From NCBI GenBank assembly GCA_035264885.1, contig DATFPK010000123.1:1-18828 (forward strand): a DNA stretch of 18,828 nt. The letters run 5' to 3'. This document shows positions 1 to 6,627 of this stretch, in pieces (the stretch's first letter is position 1; each line of letters begins with the position of its first letter). The translations under genes were made by a program, and so were the position numbers. Source of the stretch: DATFPK01 sp035264885. Lineage in GTDB: Bacteria > Actinomycetota > Thermoleophilia > Solirubrobacterales > 70-9. A model generated the notes under the pieces. That model was given only the letters and a program-made list of their open reading frames with translations. It was not told the origin of the DNA and searched no databases.

Positions 1-38
1 TCGGCGCTCCGGCCGGCCACGGATAGGGAGGAATCAAC

Positions 39-1397
39 TTGAACCGTTCGCGTCCCAGCGCGGCACTGCTGCGAATCGCCCGGGGAACCGCCCTCGCGTC
101 GGCCCTGCTCGTGGCGGCCATGCTCGCGCCCTCGGGCGCAGTGGCGGCGCAGAAGGTCATCAGCTCGTCGGGTCCGATTCAGCAGATCTACCTGAACGAC
201 GACCTGGCCTGCCAGGTGAAGTACCAGGGGGACGCAGACTTCTCCTTCTTCCCGTCGGATCAGTCGGACCCGGGCGCCTGCGGCACGTTCTTCAAGGTCA
301 CGGGCGGCCAGGAGTTCGGCCCCACCACCGTTCCCGCCGGCAACAGCCCCGGCGGATACGTGCCCGTGAGCCAGACCGGTCCCACCGGCAACGGCAGCGA
401 GGCGAATCCCTTCCGGGTGGTCACGGTCGTACGCCTCGGTACCACTGGCCTCGAGATCACGCAGACGGACACCTACGTGACGGGCCGGCAGTTCTACCGG
501 ACGCGAATCACGATCAGGAACCGCTCGAACGGTGCCCGGAGCGGCGTCCTCTACCACGCCGGCGACTGCTACCTGCAGAACACCGACAACGGCTACGGCT
601 TCCACGATCCCGCCGGCAAGGGGATCTACTGCTCGGAGAACCCGAACAACAGCCCCGCCGGGCGGATCCTCGGGTTCGTTCCCCAGAGTCCCGACAGCCA
701 CTACGAGGAGCGGAACTACAGCGAGGTCTGGGATGACATCTCCCTGGGCGGGAACTTCCTCGACCTGTGCGAGTGCACGGAGCTACAGGACAACGGGGCC
801 GGACTGAGCTGGAGCATCAGCCTGCCCGCCGGCGGCGTCACTACCCGTTCCCTGATCACGACCTTCTCGCCGGCCGGGAACATCCCCGACCCCGACCCCG
901 ACCAGGATCTGGACGGGGTGCCGGACGCGGAGGACAACTGCCCGACCACTCCGAACCCCGAGCAGGTCGACAACGACCACGACGGCATCGGCGCGGCATG
1001 CGACGAGGACGACGGGACCCCGGCCGACTGCCGCCTGCGGGTCGCCCGGGCGCGTGTCTTCGTGTTCCGCGCCAAGCCGGTCGTCCGTCTCGTCGTGCGC
1101 TACAAGACGCGCCGTCCCGCCGACGTGACGGTCAGCTACAAGGCGAAGCTGAAGAACGGCAAGAAGCTGAAGCTCGGCAGCGTCGAGCATCACTTCAAGC
1201 GGCAGGGCATCTTCCGGCTGCCGAAGAACACCCCGCTTGACATCGGCAAGCTGCGGAACGGCGTCAAGTCGTTCGTCGTCAAGTTCGCGATCCCGGGGAC
1301 GAAGAAGGACTGCGCCCGCTTCTACACGAAGCGGCTGACCAAGGACCGGCGAGTGCAGAAGCAGTACGTCTGGTTCCAGTCGGACTCGGCGATCTGA
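39..1397 (+). CDS. Secreted thrombospondin type 3 repeat protein
   Basis: A 452-residue exported protein of unknown function. The TTG start is chosen because GGGAGG (26-31) ends 7 bases before it and a signal peptide follows at once: basic residues to about 16, a hydrophobic core at 17-30, and a likely cleavage after the AVA motif near 36. Residues 40-280 form a Cys-containing, beta-rich domain that I cannot assign. Residues 283-289 are an alternating Asp-Pro linker. Residues 288-325 carry thrombospondin type 3 calcium-binding repeats (DQDLDGVPDAEDNC, then DNDHDGIGAACDED). The C-terminal 120 residues are Lys/Arg-rich and beta-rich, with Cys331 and Cys434 possibly paired. TSP3 repeats are known to bind calcium, so calcium-stabilised extracellular or surface display is the inference. 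No membrane anchor or sorting motif is visible at the C-terminus. The gene stands alone; the next starts 55 bases on. Confidence 0.85.
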   Translation: MNRSRPSAALLRIARGTALASALLVAAMLAPSGAVAAQKVISSSGPIQQIYLNDDLACQVKYQGDADFSFFPSDQSDPGACGTFFKVTGGQEFGPTTVPAGNSPGGYVPVSQTGPTGNGSEANPFRVVTVVRLGTTGLEITQTDTYVTGRQFYRTRITIRNRSNGARSGVLYHAGDCYLQNTDNGYGFHDPAGKGIYCSENPNNSPAGRILGFVPQSPDSHYEERNYSEVWDDISLGGNFLDLCECTELQDNGAGLSWSISLPAGGVTTRSLITTFSPAGNIPDPDPDQDLDGVPDAEDNCPTTPNPEQVDNDHDGIGAACDEDDGTPADCRLRVARARVFVFRAKPVVRLVVRYKTRRPADVTVSYKAKLKNGKKLKLGSVEHHFKRQGIFRLPKNTPLDIGKLRNGVKSFVVKFAIPGTKKDCARFYTKRLTKDRRVQKQYVWFQSDSAI

Positions 1398-1438
1398 TCC
1401 GTCCGTCCAGGTCCCGTTTCCGCGACCGGTCCGCCGGG

Positions 1439-1444
1439 TAGGTT
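1439..1444 (+). promoter_or_regulatory. -10 element TAGGTT of a leaderless promoter
   Basis: TAGGTT ends 8 bases before the GTG at 1453, which would place transcription start at or next to the start codon. There is no Shine-Dalgarno sequence in between. No clear -35 hexamer is seen about 17 bases upstream. This is the same arrangement as at efp, nusB and aroC. Confidence 0.5.
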
Positions 1445-1452
1445 GCCCCATC

Positions 1453-1695
1453 GTGACCATCGCAGCATCGATATTCCTGATCGCCGTAGGCGCGATCCTC
1501 CGCTACGCGACGAATCTCAACGTCCAGGACATCGAGGTCGACACCGTCGGCCTCATCCTGATGATCGCCGGCGTCGCCGGGCTGATCCTCTCCTTCCTGC
1601 AGGAGGCGATCTGGTCCGAGCGGGCACGTCGGCGCGGCGTGGTGGAGGAGCCCGCGGAGCGCGAGCGCGTGGTCGAGCGGCCTCCCCGCTACTAG
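1453..1695 (+). CDS. Small two-helix membrane protein, DUF6458-like
   Basis: An 80-residue membrane protein. Helix one spans about residues 2-20, followed by RYATNLNVQDIEVDTVG, which reads as a short polar loop. Helix two spans about 32-50 (LILMIAGVAGLILSFL). A charged Arg/Glu-rich cytoplasmic tail fills 52-80. The pattern of an N-terminal helix ending in GAILRYA and a second helix starting VGLILMIAG matches my memory of the actinobacterial DUF6458 family, whose function is not known. The GTG start has TAGGTT 8 bases upstream and no ribosome-binding site, suggesting leaderless expression. A hairpin at 1725-1745 follows the stop. Confidence 0.75.
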   Translation: MTIAASIFLIAVGAILRYATNLNVQDIEVDTVGLILMIAGVAGLILSFLQEAIWSERARRRGVVEEPAERERVVERPPRY

Positions 1696-1724
1696 ACGCC
1701 GGCCTCCACTGTCCCCTGGGCGCC

Positions 1725-1745
1725 CGTGAGGGATGGTCCCTCGCG
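1725..1745 (+). terminator. GC-rich hairpin after the DUF6458-like gene
   Basis: The arms CGTGAGGGA and TCCCTCGCG pair over 9 positions (one is a G-U wobble in RNA) around a 3-base TGG loop, 29 bases after the stop codon. There is no T-tract, so it would be a T-less actinobacterial-type terminator. It overlaps the start of the hydrolase remnant that follows. Confidence 0.4.
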
Positions 1746-2001
1746 TGCCCGAACGCCCGCGCCTGCTCCTGGTCCCGGAGTTCACCGAGTTCACCTGGCT
1801 GAGCTCGGCGCGCCCCTGCTCCTGGCCCGGCATCGGGATTGCCTGATGAGCACCCAGGAGGGGTTCGACGACGCCCGCGCGGCTCACCCGGACGCGACCG
1901 TCGTAGTCACCGACCGCGCCTGCAGCTCCGACCCGGCCTTCACCGGCGCCCTGCGCGAGTTCTGCCTGAGGGTCGCCGGCGACCGCGCCGGCGCGCTCTA
2001 G
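1745..2001 (+). pseudogene. Decayed alpha/beta-hydrolase remnant
   Basis: Two pieces in different frames look like the ends of one alpha/beta-hydrolase-like protein whose middle is gone. From GTG 1745, one frame reads VPERPRLLLVPEFTEFTW, a typical first strand, and then stops near 1844. From about 1798 to 2001 the next frame reads LAELGAPLLLARHRDCLMST, then EGFDDARAAHPDATVV and ALREFCLRVAG. This resembles the late strand and C-terminal helix of such hydrolases, where a ligand or substrate is released from a short loop. The nucleophile elbow and about 150 to 180 residues are missing, consistent with an internal deletion and frameshift near 1790-1800. If any protein is still made, it could be a 51-residue product from ATG 1846. 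Family assignment rests on recall of sequence pattern. The stop shares the tetranucleotide CTAG with the dxs stop on the other strand. Confidence 0.4.
1971..1995. terminator. Adjacent palindromes at the convergent stops of dxs and the hydrolase remnant
   Basis: GGTCGCCGGCGACC (1971-1984) is a perfect 14-base palindrome able to fold as a 5-bp stem with a 4-base loop. CGCGCCGGCGCG (1984-1995) is a second perfect palindrome immediately beside it. They lie just beyond the dxs stop at 1998 and inside the end of the remnant. Being symmetric, they could act on both strands as a T-less bidirectional terminator. They could also be chance in GC-rich code. Confidence 0.35.
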
Positions 2002-4037
2002 CCGAGGACCCGCTCGGGCGCCCGCGTCGCGGCGAGGACGCGCTCGGCGACGGCCTCACCGGTGAGGCCGACCTCGGACCGCAGGAGGGCGGGCTTGCCG
2101 TGGGTGACGTAGCGGTCCGGCAGGCCGATCCGCAGAACCCGCGCGCGCTCACCGGGATCCTCGGCGAAGGCTTCCTCCAGATGCTCGAGGACGGCAGACC
2201 CGAAGCCCCCGGGGAGCACGTTCTCCTCGACCGTCACGACCAGGTCGTGGCTCACCGCGAGACGCTCGACCAGCTCGGCGTCGAGCGGCTTGGCGAAACG
2301 GGCGTCGGCGACGGTCGGCCGCAGGTCGTGCGCCGACAGCAGCTCGGCCGCCTCGATCGCGACCTGGACACCGTAGCCGTAGCCGAGCAGGGCAACGCCC
2401 TCGCCCTGCGACACGACCTCGCCGCTGCCGATCGGGATCTCCTCGGGGGTACCCGGCAGTGCCGTCCCCTCGGCTGCGCCGCGCGGATAGCGGAGGGCAG
2501 CCGGACCGTCGTGGGCGATCGCGGTCCTCAGCATGTCGACCAGCATGGCCTCGTCGCGCGGCGCCATGAGGACGACGTTCGGGATCGGGCGGAAATAGGA
2601 GACGTCGAAGGCTCCGTGATGGGTTGGCCCGTCGTCCCCGACCAACCCCGCCCGGTCCATCGCGAAGGTGACGTCGAGCTTCTGGAGACAGACGTCGTGG
2701 ATGATCTGGTCATAGGCGCGCTGGAGGAAGGTGGAGTAGATCGCGCAGACCGGCTTCGCGCCCTGAAGCGCCAGACCGGACGCCAGCAGGACGCCGTTCT
2801 GCTCGGCGATGCCGACGTCGTAGTACTGGTCGGGTAGCTCGTCGGCGAGCCTCTGTAGGCCCGTGCCGCCGGCCATCGCTGCGGTGATCCCGATCACCCG
2901 GGGATCGCGCTCGGCCTCGGCGACGAGCGCGTCGGCGAACACCTGGGTGTACTGGGGCGGCGCCGCCTTCGGCTGGGGCTTCTCCAGCCGCTCTGGAGCG
3001 ATCGAGTCGGGCGCGTCGGACTCCTTGACCGGGACGAGCTTCGGGTTCTTCGGCGCCGGCTCACCGCCGACGATCGAGCCCGGCTTGGCGGCGTGCCACT
3101 TCTCCATCCCCTCGAGGCCGCCCTCCTCGGCCGGGGCGAAACCCTTCCCCTTGACGGTCTGGATGTGGACGACGACGGGGCGGTCCGCTTCGAACGCCTC
3201 GGTCAGGGCGCTGCGGAGCGCGGGAACGTCATGGCCGTCGATCACGCCGACGTAGGCGAGGTCGAGCTCCTCGAAGAGGAGACCCGGCGCCCAGTAGGCC
3301 TTGATCGCCGCCTTGATCTCCGGGCCGAGCCGCTCGATCCGCTTCCCGAGGCCGAGCGGCAGCCTGGTCAGGCGGTCCTCGACCCCCTCGCGGGCGTGGT
3401 AGAGGCGCGGGTTCAGGCGGACCCGGTTGAAGTAGCGCGACAGGGCGCCGACGTTGGGTGAGATCGACATCCCGTTGTCGTTGAGGACGATGACGATCGG
3501 CGTCTGGAGCCCGCCGGCGGCGTGCAGCGCCTCGTAGGCGACGCCGCCGGTGAGGGCGCCGTCGCCGATCACCGCGACGACGCGGCCGTCCTCGCCGATC
3601 CCGTGGCGCATCGCCTCCTTGAGACCGACCGCGTACCCGATTGAGGTCGAGGCGTGCCCGGCGCCCATGATGTCGTGCTCGGACTCGAACACCGAGCAGA
3701 ACGGCGCCAGTCCCTCGTATTGGCGGATCGTCGGCAGCTGCGCGCGGCGTCCCGTGAGGACCTTGTGCGGATACGCCTGGTGGCCGACGTCCCAGAGGAC
3801 CTTGTCGCGGGGGGACTCGAGCAGGCTGTGGACGGCCACCGCCAGCTCGCAGGCACCGAGGTTGGCGCCGAAGTGCCCGCCGATCTCCCCGATCGTGTCG
3901 ATGATGTAAGTGCGCATCTCCTGCGCGACCTGGGTGAGCTGCTCGTCGTCGAGGCCCTTCAGGTCCTCCGGTCCGTCGATCCGCGGCAGCAGCGGCTCGC
4001 GGCGCTCAGCGCTCTCGACTTCGGGGTGCTCGCTCAT
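1998..4037 (-). CDS. dxs: 1-deoxy-D-xylulose-5-phosphate synthase
   Basis: Condenses pyruvate and glyceraldehyde 3-phosphate to DXP, the first step of the MEP isoprenoid pathway; a cytosolic, thiamine-diphosphate-dependent enzyme. The 679 residues show the family order. GHQAYPHKVLTGR (85-97) and the ThDP/Mg motif GDGALTGGVAYEA (158-170) with DNGMSIS (187-193) come first. The second domain follows with DVGIAEQ (407-413, catalytic Glu412), YSTFLQRAYDQIIHDV (434-449) and DRAGLVGDDGPTHHGAFD (461-478). Two oddities are seen. Asn414 sits where the common motif reads AEQH. The linker between domains (about 320-362) is long and Pro/Lys-rich, which accounts for most of the excess over a typical 620-640-residue enzyme. 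The ATG overlaps the stop of the prenyl synthase gene by 4 bases (ATGA), so the two are likely translationally coupled, supplying precursor and chain elongation together. Confidence 0.97.
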   Translation of the reverse strand: MSEHPEVESAERREPLLPRIDGPEDLKGLDDEQLTQVAQEMRTYIIDTIGEIGGHFGANLGACELAVAVHSLLESPRDKVLWDVGHQAYPHKVLTGRRAQLPTIRQYEGLAPFCSVFESEHDIMGAGHASTSIGYAVGLKEAMRHGIGEDGRVVAVIGDGALTGGVAYEALHAAGGLQTPIVIVLNDNGMSISPNVGALSRYFNRVRLNPRLYHAREGVEDRLTRLPLGLGKRIERLGPEIKAAIKAYWAPGLLFEELDLAYVGVIDGHDVPALRSALTEAFEADRPVVVHIQTVKGKGFAPAEEGGLEGMEKWHAAKPGSIVGGEPAPKNPKLVPVKESDAPDSIAPERLEKPQPKAAPPQYTQVFADALVAEAERDPRVIGITAAMAGGTGLQRLADELPDQYYDVGIAEQNGVLLASGLALQGAKPVCAIYSTFLQRAYDQIIHDVCLQKLDVTFAMDRAGLVGDDGPTHHGAFDVSYFRPIPNVVLMAPRDEAMLVDMLRTAIAHDGPAALRYPRGAAEGTALPGTPEEIPIGSGEVVSQGEGVALLGYGYGVQVAIEAAELLSAHDLRPTVADARFAKPLDAELVERLAVSHDLVVTVEENVLPGGFGSAVLEHLEEAFAEDPGERARVLRIGLPDRYVTHGKPALLRSEVGLTGEAVAERVLAATRAPERVLG

Positions 4038-4900
4038 TCGTGCCTCATGAAGATGTAGTCCGCGACGGCCCGCAGGTCGCCGGTGTCGCCGGCCGCGTCG
4101 TCGAGTGCGGCGATCGACTTGCGGTGTGACTCGGCAGCCAGGTCGCGCGCCCGTTCCAGTCCGAACTGGCTGACGTAGGTGAGTTTGCCATGTCGCTCAT
4201 CGCTTCCGTGGGGCTTTCCGAGCTCCTCGTCGCTCCCGGTGACGTCGAGGATGTCGTCGACGATCTGGAAAAGGACGCCGAGCTCGCCGGCGAAGCTCCG
4301 GTACGGGATTGTCTCAGTTTCGCCGAGGCCTTCGAGGACGAGGATCACGCCGACGCTGGCGGCAATCAGCCCACCCGTCTTCAGGCGGTGGAGTGCCCGC
4401 AGGCCGTCGGCGTCAAGGTCGTTCTGGGTGACGTCGACGTACTGCCCGCCGACCATCCCGCCGACACCCGTTGCCGCGGCGAGCTCGTGCAGCGCGGCCA
4501 GCACGCGGGTGGAGTCGCCTGGCTGCCGGCAGAAGAGGCGGACCGCCTCGGCGAACAGCCCGTCCCCGGCGAGGATCGCGACGTCCTCCCCGTACTTGAC
4601 GTGCGCGGTGGGTATGCCGCGGCGGAGCGCGTCGTCGTCCATCGCCGGCAGGTCGTCGTGGATCAGCGAGTAGGTATGGATCAGCTCGAGCGCCGAGGCG
4701 GCCCCCAGGTAGTGGGCGGGGTCAGCGCCGAGTGCGCGGGCGGTCGCCAGGGCGAGCACCGGGCGCACCCGCTTGCCGCCCGCGAGCAGCGAGTAACGCA
4801 TCGCCTCCTCGAGCCCCTCCGTCTCGGCCGAAGGCGAGAAGCGAAGGCCCTCCAGGTGCTCGTCGACGAGCTCCCGCAGGTCCTCCGGGTAGCCGCTCAC
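4034..4900 (-). CDS. ispA: Polyprenyl (farnesyl/geranylgeranyl) diphosphate synthase
   Basis: A 288-residue trans-prenyltransferase that condenses IPP with allylic diphosphates. The first Asp-rich motif is DDLPAMD (82-88). Its two extra residues between aspartates are typical of bacterial short-chain synthases. The second is DDILD (215-219). GGKRVRP (41-47) binds diphosphate, and GGQYVDV (151-157) and LKTGGLI (173-179) are also family signatures. Product chain length (C15 or C20) cannot be fixed from sequence alone, so the symbol is by similarity and by position before dxs. The start is GTG at 4900, since no other start lies between it and the preceding stop 36 bases upstream. GGCGAG upstream is only a weak ribosome-binding site. 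Confidence 0.9.
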   Translation of the reverse strand: MSGYPEDLRELVDEHLEGLRFSPSAETEGLEEAMRYSLLAGGKRVRPVLALATARALGADPAHYLGAASALELIHTYSLIHDDLPAMDDDALRRGIPTAHVKYGEDVAILAGDGLFAEAVRLFCRQPGDSTRVLAALHELAAATGVGGMVGGQYVDVTQNDLDADGLRALHRLKTGGLIAASVGVILVLEGLGETETIPYRSFAGELGVLFQIVDDILDVTGSDEELGKPHGSDERHGKLTYVSQFGLERARDLAAESHRKSIAALDDAAGDTGDLRAVADYIFMRHE

Positions 4901-4936
4901 GCTCGCCGTGACGCGCAGGCGACCGGCGACTGACGA

Positions 4937-5110
4937 CTAGCGACCCTCATCCGGCAGTTCCCTCATCGCCCTGTTCACCTCCTCCGCCGCCTCGGCGGCG
5001 AGGTCGGCGGCCTCGCGCGTCAGTTCCTCGGCGACCTCGTCCGCGACCCCCGCCTCGAGCTCGCGGGTGATCGCCTGGAGGCGGCCGGTGATCTCGGCCA
5101 GCCGGCTCAC
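4937..5110 (-). CDS. 57-residue helical protein in the usual xseB position
   Basis: A small Glu/Ala-rich protein read from a GTG at 5110 that overlaps the nusB stop by 4 bases (GTGA). It starts VSRLAEITGRLQAITRELEA and continues with a long alanine/glutamate helix to VNRAMRELPDEGR. The whole chain looks like one or two amphipathic helices, probably a coiled coil. In many bacteria the genes between nusB and ispA encode exonuclease VII subunits XseA and XseB, and the ITRELEAG stretch loosely recalls the XseB segment IVxxLExG. The rest of the XseB signature is not present and no xseA is nearby. It could be a diverged XseB or an unrelated helical protein. The tight coupling supports that it is translated. 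Confidence 0.6.
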   Translation of the reverse strand: MSRLAEITGRLQAITRELEAGVADEVAEELTREAADLAAEAAEEVNRAMRELPDEGR

Positions 5111-5484
5111 GCGGGCTCGCGCTCAGTGATCGCGGCGCCGAGAACGCCGTTGATGAAGCCGGGCGCGTCGGCGCCGGAGTACTCCTTGGCCAGCTCGATG
5201 GCCTCGTCGATCGCGACCTCGACCGGGACGTCTTCGCGTTTCCGCGCCTCGTAGAGGGCGACTCGCATGATGTTCAGGTCGAGCGGGGAGATCCGGTCGA
5301 GGGTCCAGCCGCGAGCGTGCCGGGAGATCGAGGCGTCGAGCTCCTCGCGCGTGGAATCCACGCCCTCGGCCAGCTCGCGGGTGAACGGCCTGCCCGCCGC
5401 GACCAGGTCGGCCAGGGGCCGGCCGGTGACGTCGCGCTGGTAGAGCGCGAAGACGGCGTCCCGGCGCTGGTCGGAGCGGCGCAT
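5107..5484 (-). CDS. nusB: Transcription antitermination factor NusB
   Basis: A 125-residue all-helical RNA-binding protein that, with NusE, binds boxA in rRNA leaders and supports antitermination. The N-terminus RRSDQRRDAVFALYQRDV is the usual Arg-rich boxA-binding helix. FTRELAEGV (34-42) and WTLDRISPLDLNIMRVALYE (60-79) are conserved core helices. VAIDEAIELAKEYSGADAP (89-107) followed by FINGVLGA is the C-terminal signature. Length is normal. The ATG at 5484 has TAGGCT ending 6 bases upstream and no ribosome-binding site. The TAG of that hexamer is also the efp stop codon. Confidence 0.95.
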   Translation of the reverse strand: MRRSDQRRDAVFALYQRDVTGRPLADLVAAGRPFTRELAEGVDSTREELDASISRHARGWTLDRISPLDLNIMRVALYEARKREDVPVEVAIDEAIELAKEYSGADAPGFINGVLGAAITEREPA

Positions 5485-5490
5485 CCGGCC

Positions 5491-5496
5491 AGCCTA
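5491..5496 (-). promoter_or_regulatory. -10 element TAGGCT before nusB, overlapping the efp stop
   Basis: On the minus strand TAGGCT ends 6 bases before the nusB ATG. Its first three bases are the efp stop codon. No -35 hexamer is visible. A leaderless nusB transcript could start here in addition to read-through from efp. Confidence 0.45.
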
Positions 5497-6054
5497 CGCC
5501 CGCGAGACGTACTCGCTCGAGCGCGTGTCGACCCGGATCGTCTCACCCTCCTCGATGAAGAGCGGGACCTGCACGGTGACGCCGGACTCGAGGGTCGCCG
5601 GCTTCGTGCCGCCGCCCGAGGCGGTGTCGCCCTTGACCCCGGGCTCGGTCGTGGCGACCTTCATGTCGATCGCGCTCGGCACCTGGACGTCGGACGGGCG
5701 CTCGTCGACGAACAGGATGTCGGCCTCCGCGTTGGGGAGCAGCCAGCGCATGGCGTCGCCCGCCACATCCCGCGGGATCTCGATCTGCTCGTAGTCGCGG
5801 CTGTCCATGAACACCGCCGCATCGCCCGAGTCGTAGAGGTATTGCATCTTCCGGGACTCGGTCCGCACCGGCCGGAACTTCTCCCCCGCCCTGAAGGTCT
5901 TGTCCTGGACGCTTCCATCGTCGACCTTGCGCAGCTTGGTTCGCACGAAGGCTCCGCCCTTGCCGGGCTTGACGTGCTGGAAATCGAGGATCCGGAAGAT
6001 CGAGCCGTCGATCTCGATGTGGCTGCCGCTCTTGAACTGGTTCGTGCTGATCAC
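5494..6054 (-). CDS. efp: Translation elongation factor P
   Basis: A 186-residue factor that binds between the ribosomal P and E sites and relieves stalling at polyproline. The start is GTG at 6054, giving VISTNQFKSGSHIEIDG, which matches the standard N-terminus; a longer open frame upstream has no family similarity. HVKPGKGGAFVRTKL (27-41) holds the tip lysine Lys32 (equivalent to E. coli Lys34) in a PGKGG loop. No lysine-modification gene is in the window. The rest shows DKTFRAGEKF, the YLYDSGDAAVFMD strand and a C-terminal OB domain ending RVDTRSSEYVSRA. TAGCCT lies 8 bases before the GTG with no ribosome-binding site, pointing to a leaderless transcript that probably continues into nusB. 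Confidence 0.95.
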   Translation of the reverse strand: MISTNQFKSGSHIEIDGSIFRILDFQHVKPGKGGAFVRTKLRKVDDGSVQDKTFRAGEKFRPVRTESRKMQYLYDSGDAAVFMDSRDYEQIEIPRDVAGDAMRWLLPNAEADILFVDERPSDVQVPSAIDMKVATTEPGVKGDTASGGGTKPATLESGVTVQVPLFIEEGETIRVDTRSSEYVSRA

Positions 6055-6062
6055 GGCGGAGA

Positions 6063-6068
6063 AGGCTA
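6063..6068 (-). promoter_or_regulatory. -10 element TAGCCT of efp
   Basis: On the minus strand TAGCCT ends 8 bases before the efp GTG, so transcription would begin at or very near the start codon. No -35 match is found 17 bases upstream. It is divergent from the promoter at 6091-6119. Confidence 0.5.
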
Positions 6069-6090
6069 GCGGCGCGGCAGAGCACTTCGG

Positions 6091-6119
6091 TTGCCCCCGG
6101 CATCGCCACGGGATAGGGT
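6091..6119 (+). promoter_or_regulatory. Sigma-70-like promoter TTGCCC-17-TAGGGT
   Basis: TTGCCC at 6091-6096 and TAGGGT at 6114-6119 are separated by exactly 17 bases. Start would fall near 6126, leaving a leader of about 20 bases that contains the strong ribosome-binding site AGGAGG. It is the only promoter here where I see both hexamers, and it serves a gene with a ribosome-binding site. Confidence 0.55.
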
Positions 6120-6146
6120 CCTGGCAGTCGAAGGTCAGGAGGGTCC

Positions 6147-6563
6147 ATGCATCCCAGCGCATCGCCGAGGTTGTCCCGCGACAGGCACGGTGGCATCGGC
6201 CGCTCCCAGTGGACCTGGGTCGCCGCGGCCGCTCTCCTGCTCGTCGCGCTGCTGTTCATGGCGTTCGCGACGCCCTCCGCATCGGCGCATCAGCTGCCGA
6301 AGCCGTTCGCGCGGGAGCAGGCCGACAAGCTCATGGGGCGGATCTGCCACGACGACCCCCGGCCGTGCCGTGGGTGGAGCGTCGGCGCCTGCGCCCGGCG
6401 CAGCCCCCATCGGGTTGACTGCCGGACCCAGTACTCCTACCTGGAGGACGGCGTCCAGAAGACCTGCCGGATGTGGACGAAGGGCACCCTGAGCGGGAAC
6501 CTGGTGACGACCCGTGTCCTGCGGGGGACGGTCAAGTGCCGGCCCGACCAGCGCGCCGGCTGA
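6147..6563 (+). CDS. Exported six-cysteine protein of unknown function
   Basis: A 138-residue protein with a basic N-terminus (to about 21), a hydrophobic segment at 22-41 and a likely cleavage at ASA/HQL (47/48). It is probably secreted, or membrane-anchored if not cleaved. The mature part has cysteines at 67, 74, 82, 92, 107 and 131, enough for three disulfides, in a short basic domain: ICHDDPRPCRGWSVGACARR, then VDCRTQYSY, TCRMW and KCRP. I recall similar small cysteine-patterned proteins in Solirubrobacterales but know no function. ATG 6147 has AGGAGG ending 5 bases before it. The promoter TTGCCC-17-TAGGGT lies upstream and a hairpin lies downstream at 6582-6600, so it looks like a single-gene transcript. 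Confidence 0.75.
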   Translation: MHPSASPRLSRDRHGGIGRSQWTWVAAAALLLVALLFMAFATPSASAHQLPKPFAREQADKLMGRICHDDPRPCRGWSVGACARRSPHRVDCRTQYSYLEDGVQKTCRMWTKGTLSGNLVTTRVLRGTVKCRPDQRAG

Positions 6564-6581
6564 CCCCGGGCGCTGAAGCAG

Positions 6582-6600
6582 CGGTCCCTGCGCGGGACCG
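6582..6600 (+). terminator. Perfect 7-bp hairpin between the six-cysteine gene and the channel gene
   Basis: CGGTCCC and GGGACCG are perfectly complementary around the 5-base loop TGCGC. The hairpin begins 19 bases after the stop at 6563 and ends 16 bases before the TAGGCT element of the next gene. There is no T-tract. It may terminate the upstream transcript, or serve as an operator covering the -35 region of the channel promoter. Confidence 0.4.
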
Positions 6601-6615
6601 GCGCCGCCGCTCGCC

Positions 6616-6621
6616 TAGGCT
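6616..6621 (+). promoter_or_regulatory. -10 element TAGGCT of the ion channel gene
   Basis: TAGGCT ends 6 bases before the GTG at 6628; no ribosome-binding site fits in the gap. No -35 match is seen, and the region where one would lie overlaps the hairpin at 6582-6600. Confidence 0.5.
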
Positions 6622-6627
6622 GGCGCG

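Noticed and set aside
1424..1431. Palindrome GACCGGTC upstream of the DUF6458-like gene
   Set aside because: It is only 8 bases with no loop or extension, so it is expected by chance in this GC content.
1839..2837. A 332-codon plus-strand frame across the dxs 3' half
   Set aside because: Antisense to a conserved dxs region. Low-complexity Arg/Gly/Asp content marks it as a shadow.
6055..6162. Upstream in-frame start for efp at 6162
   Set aside because: The added 36 residues are Cys/Trp-rich and unlike any EF-P. GTG 6054 gives the conserved N-terminus and overlaps no promoter.
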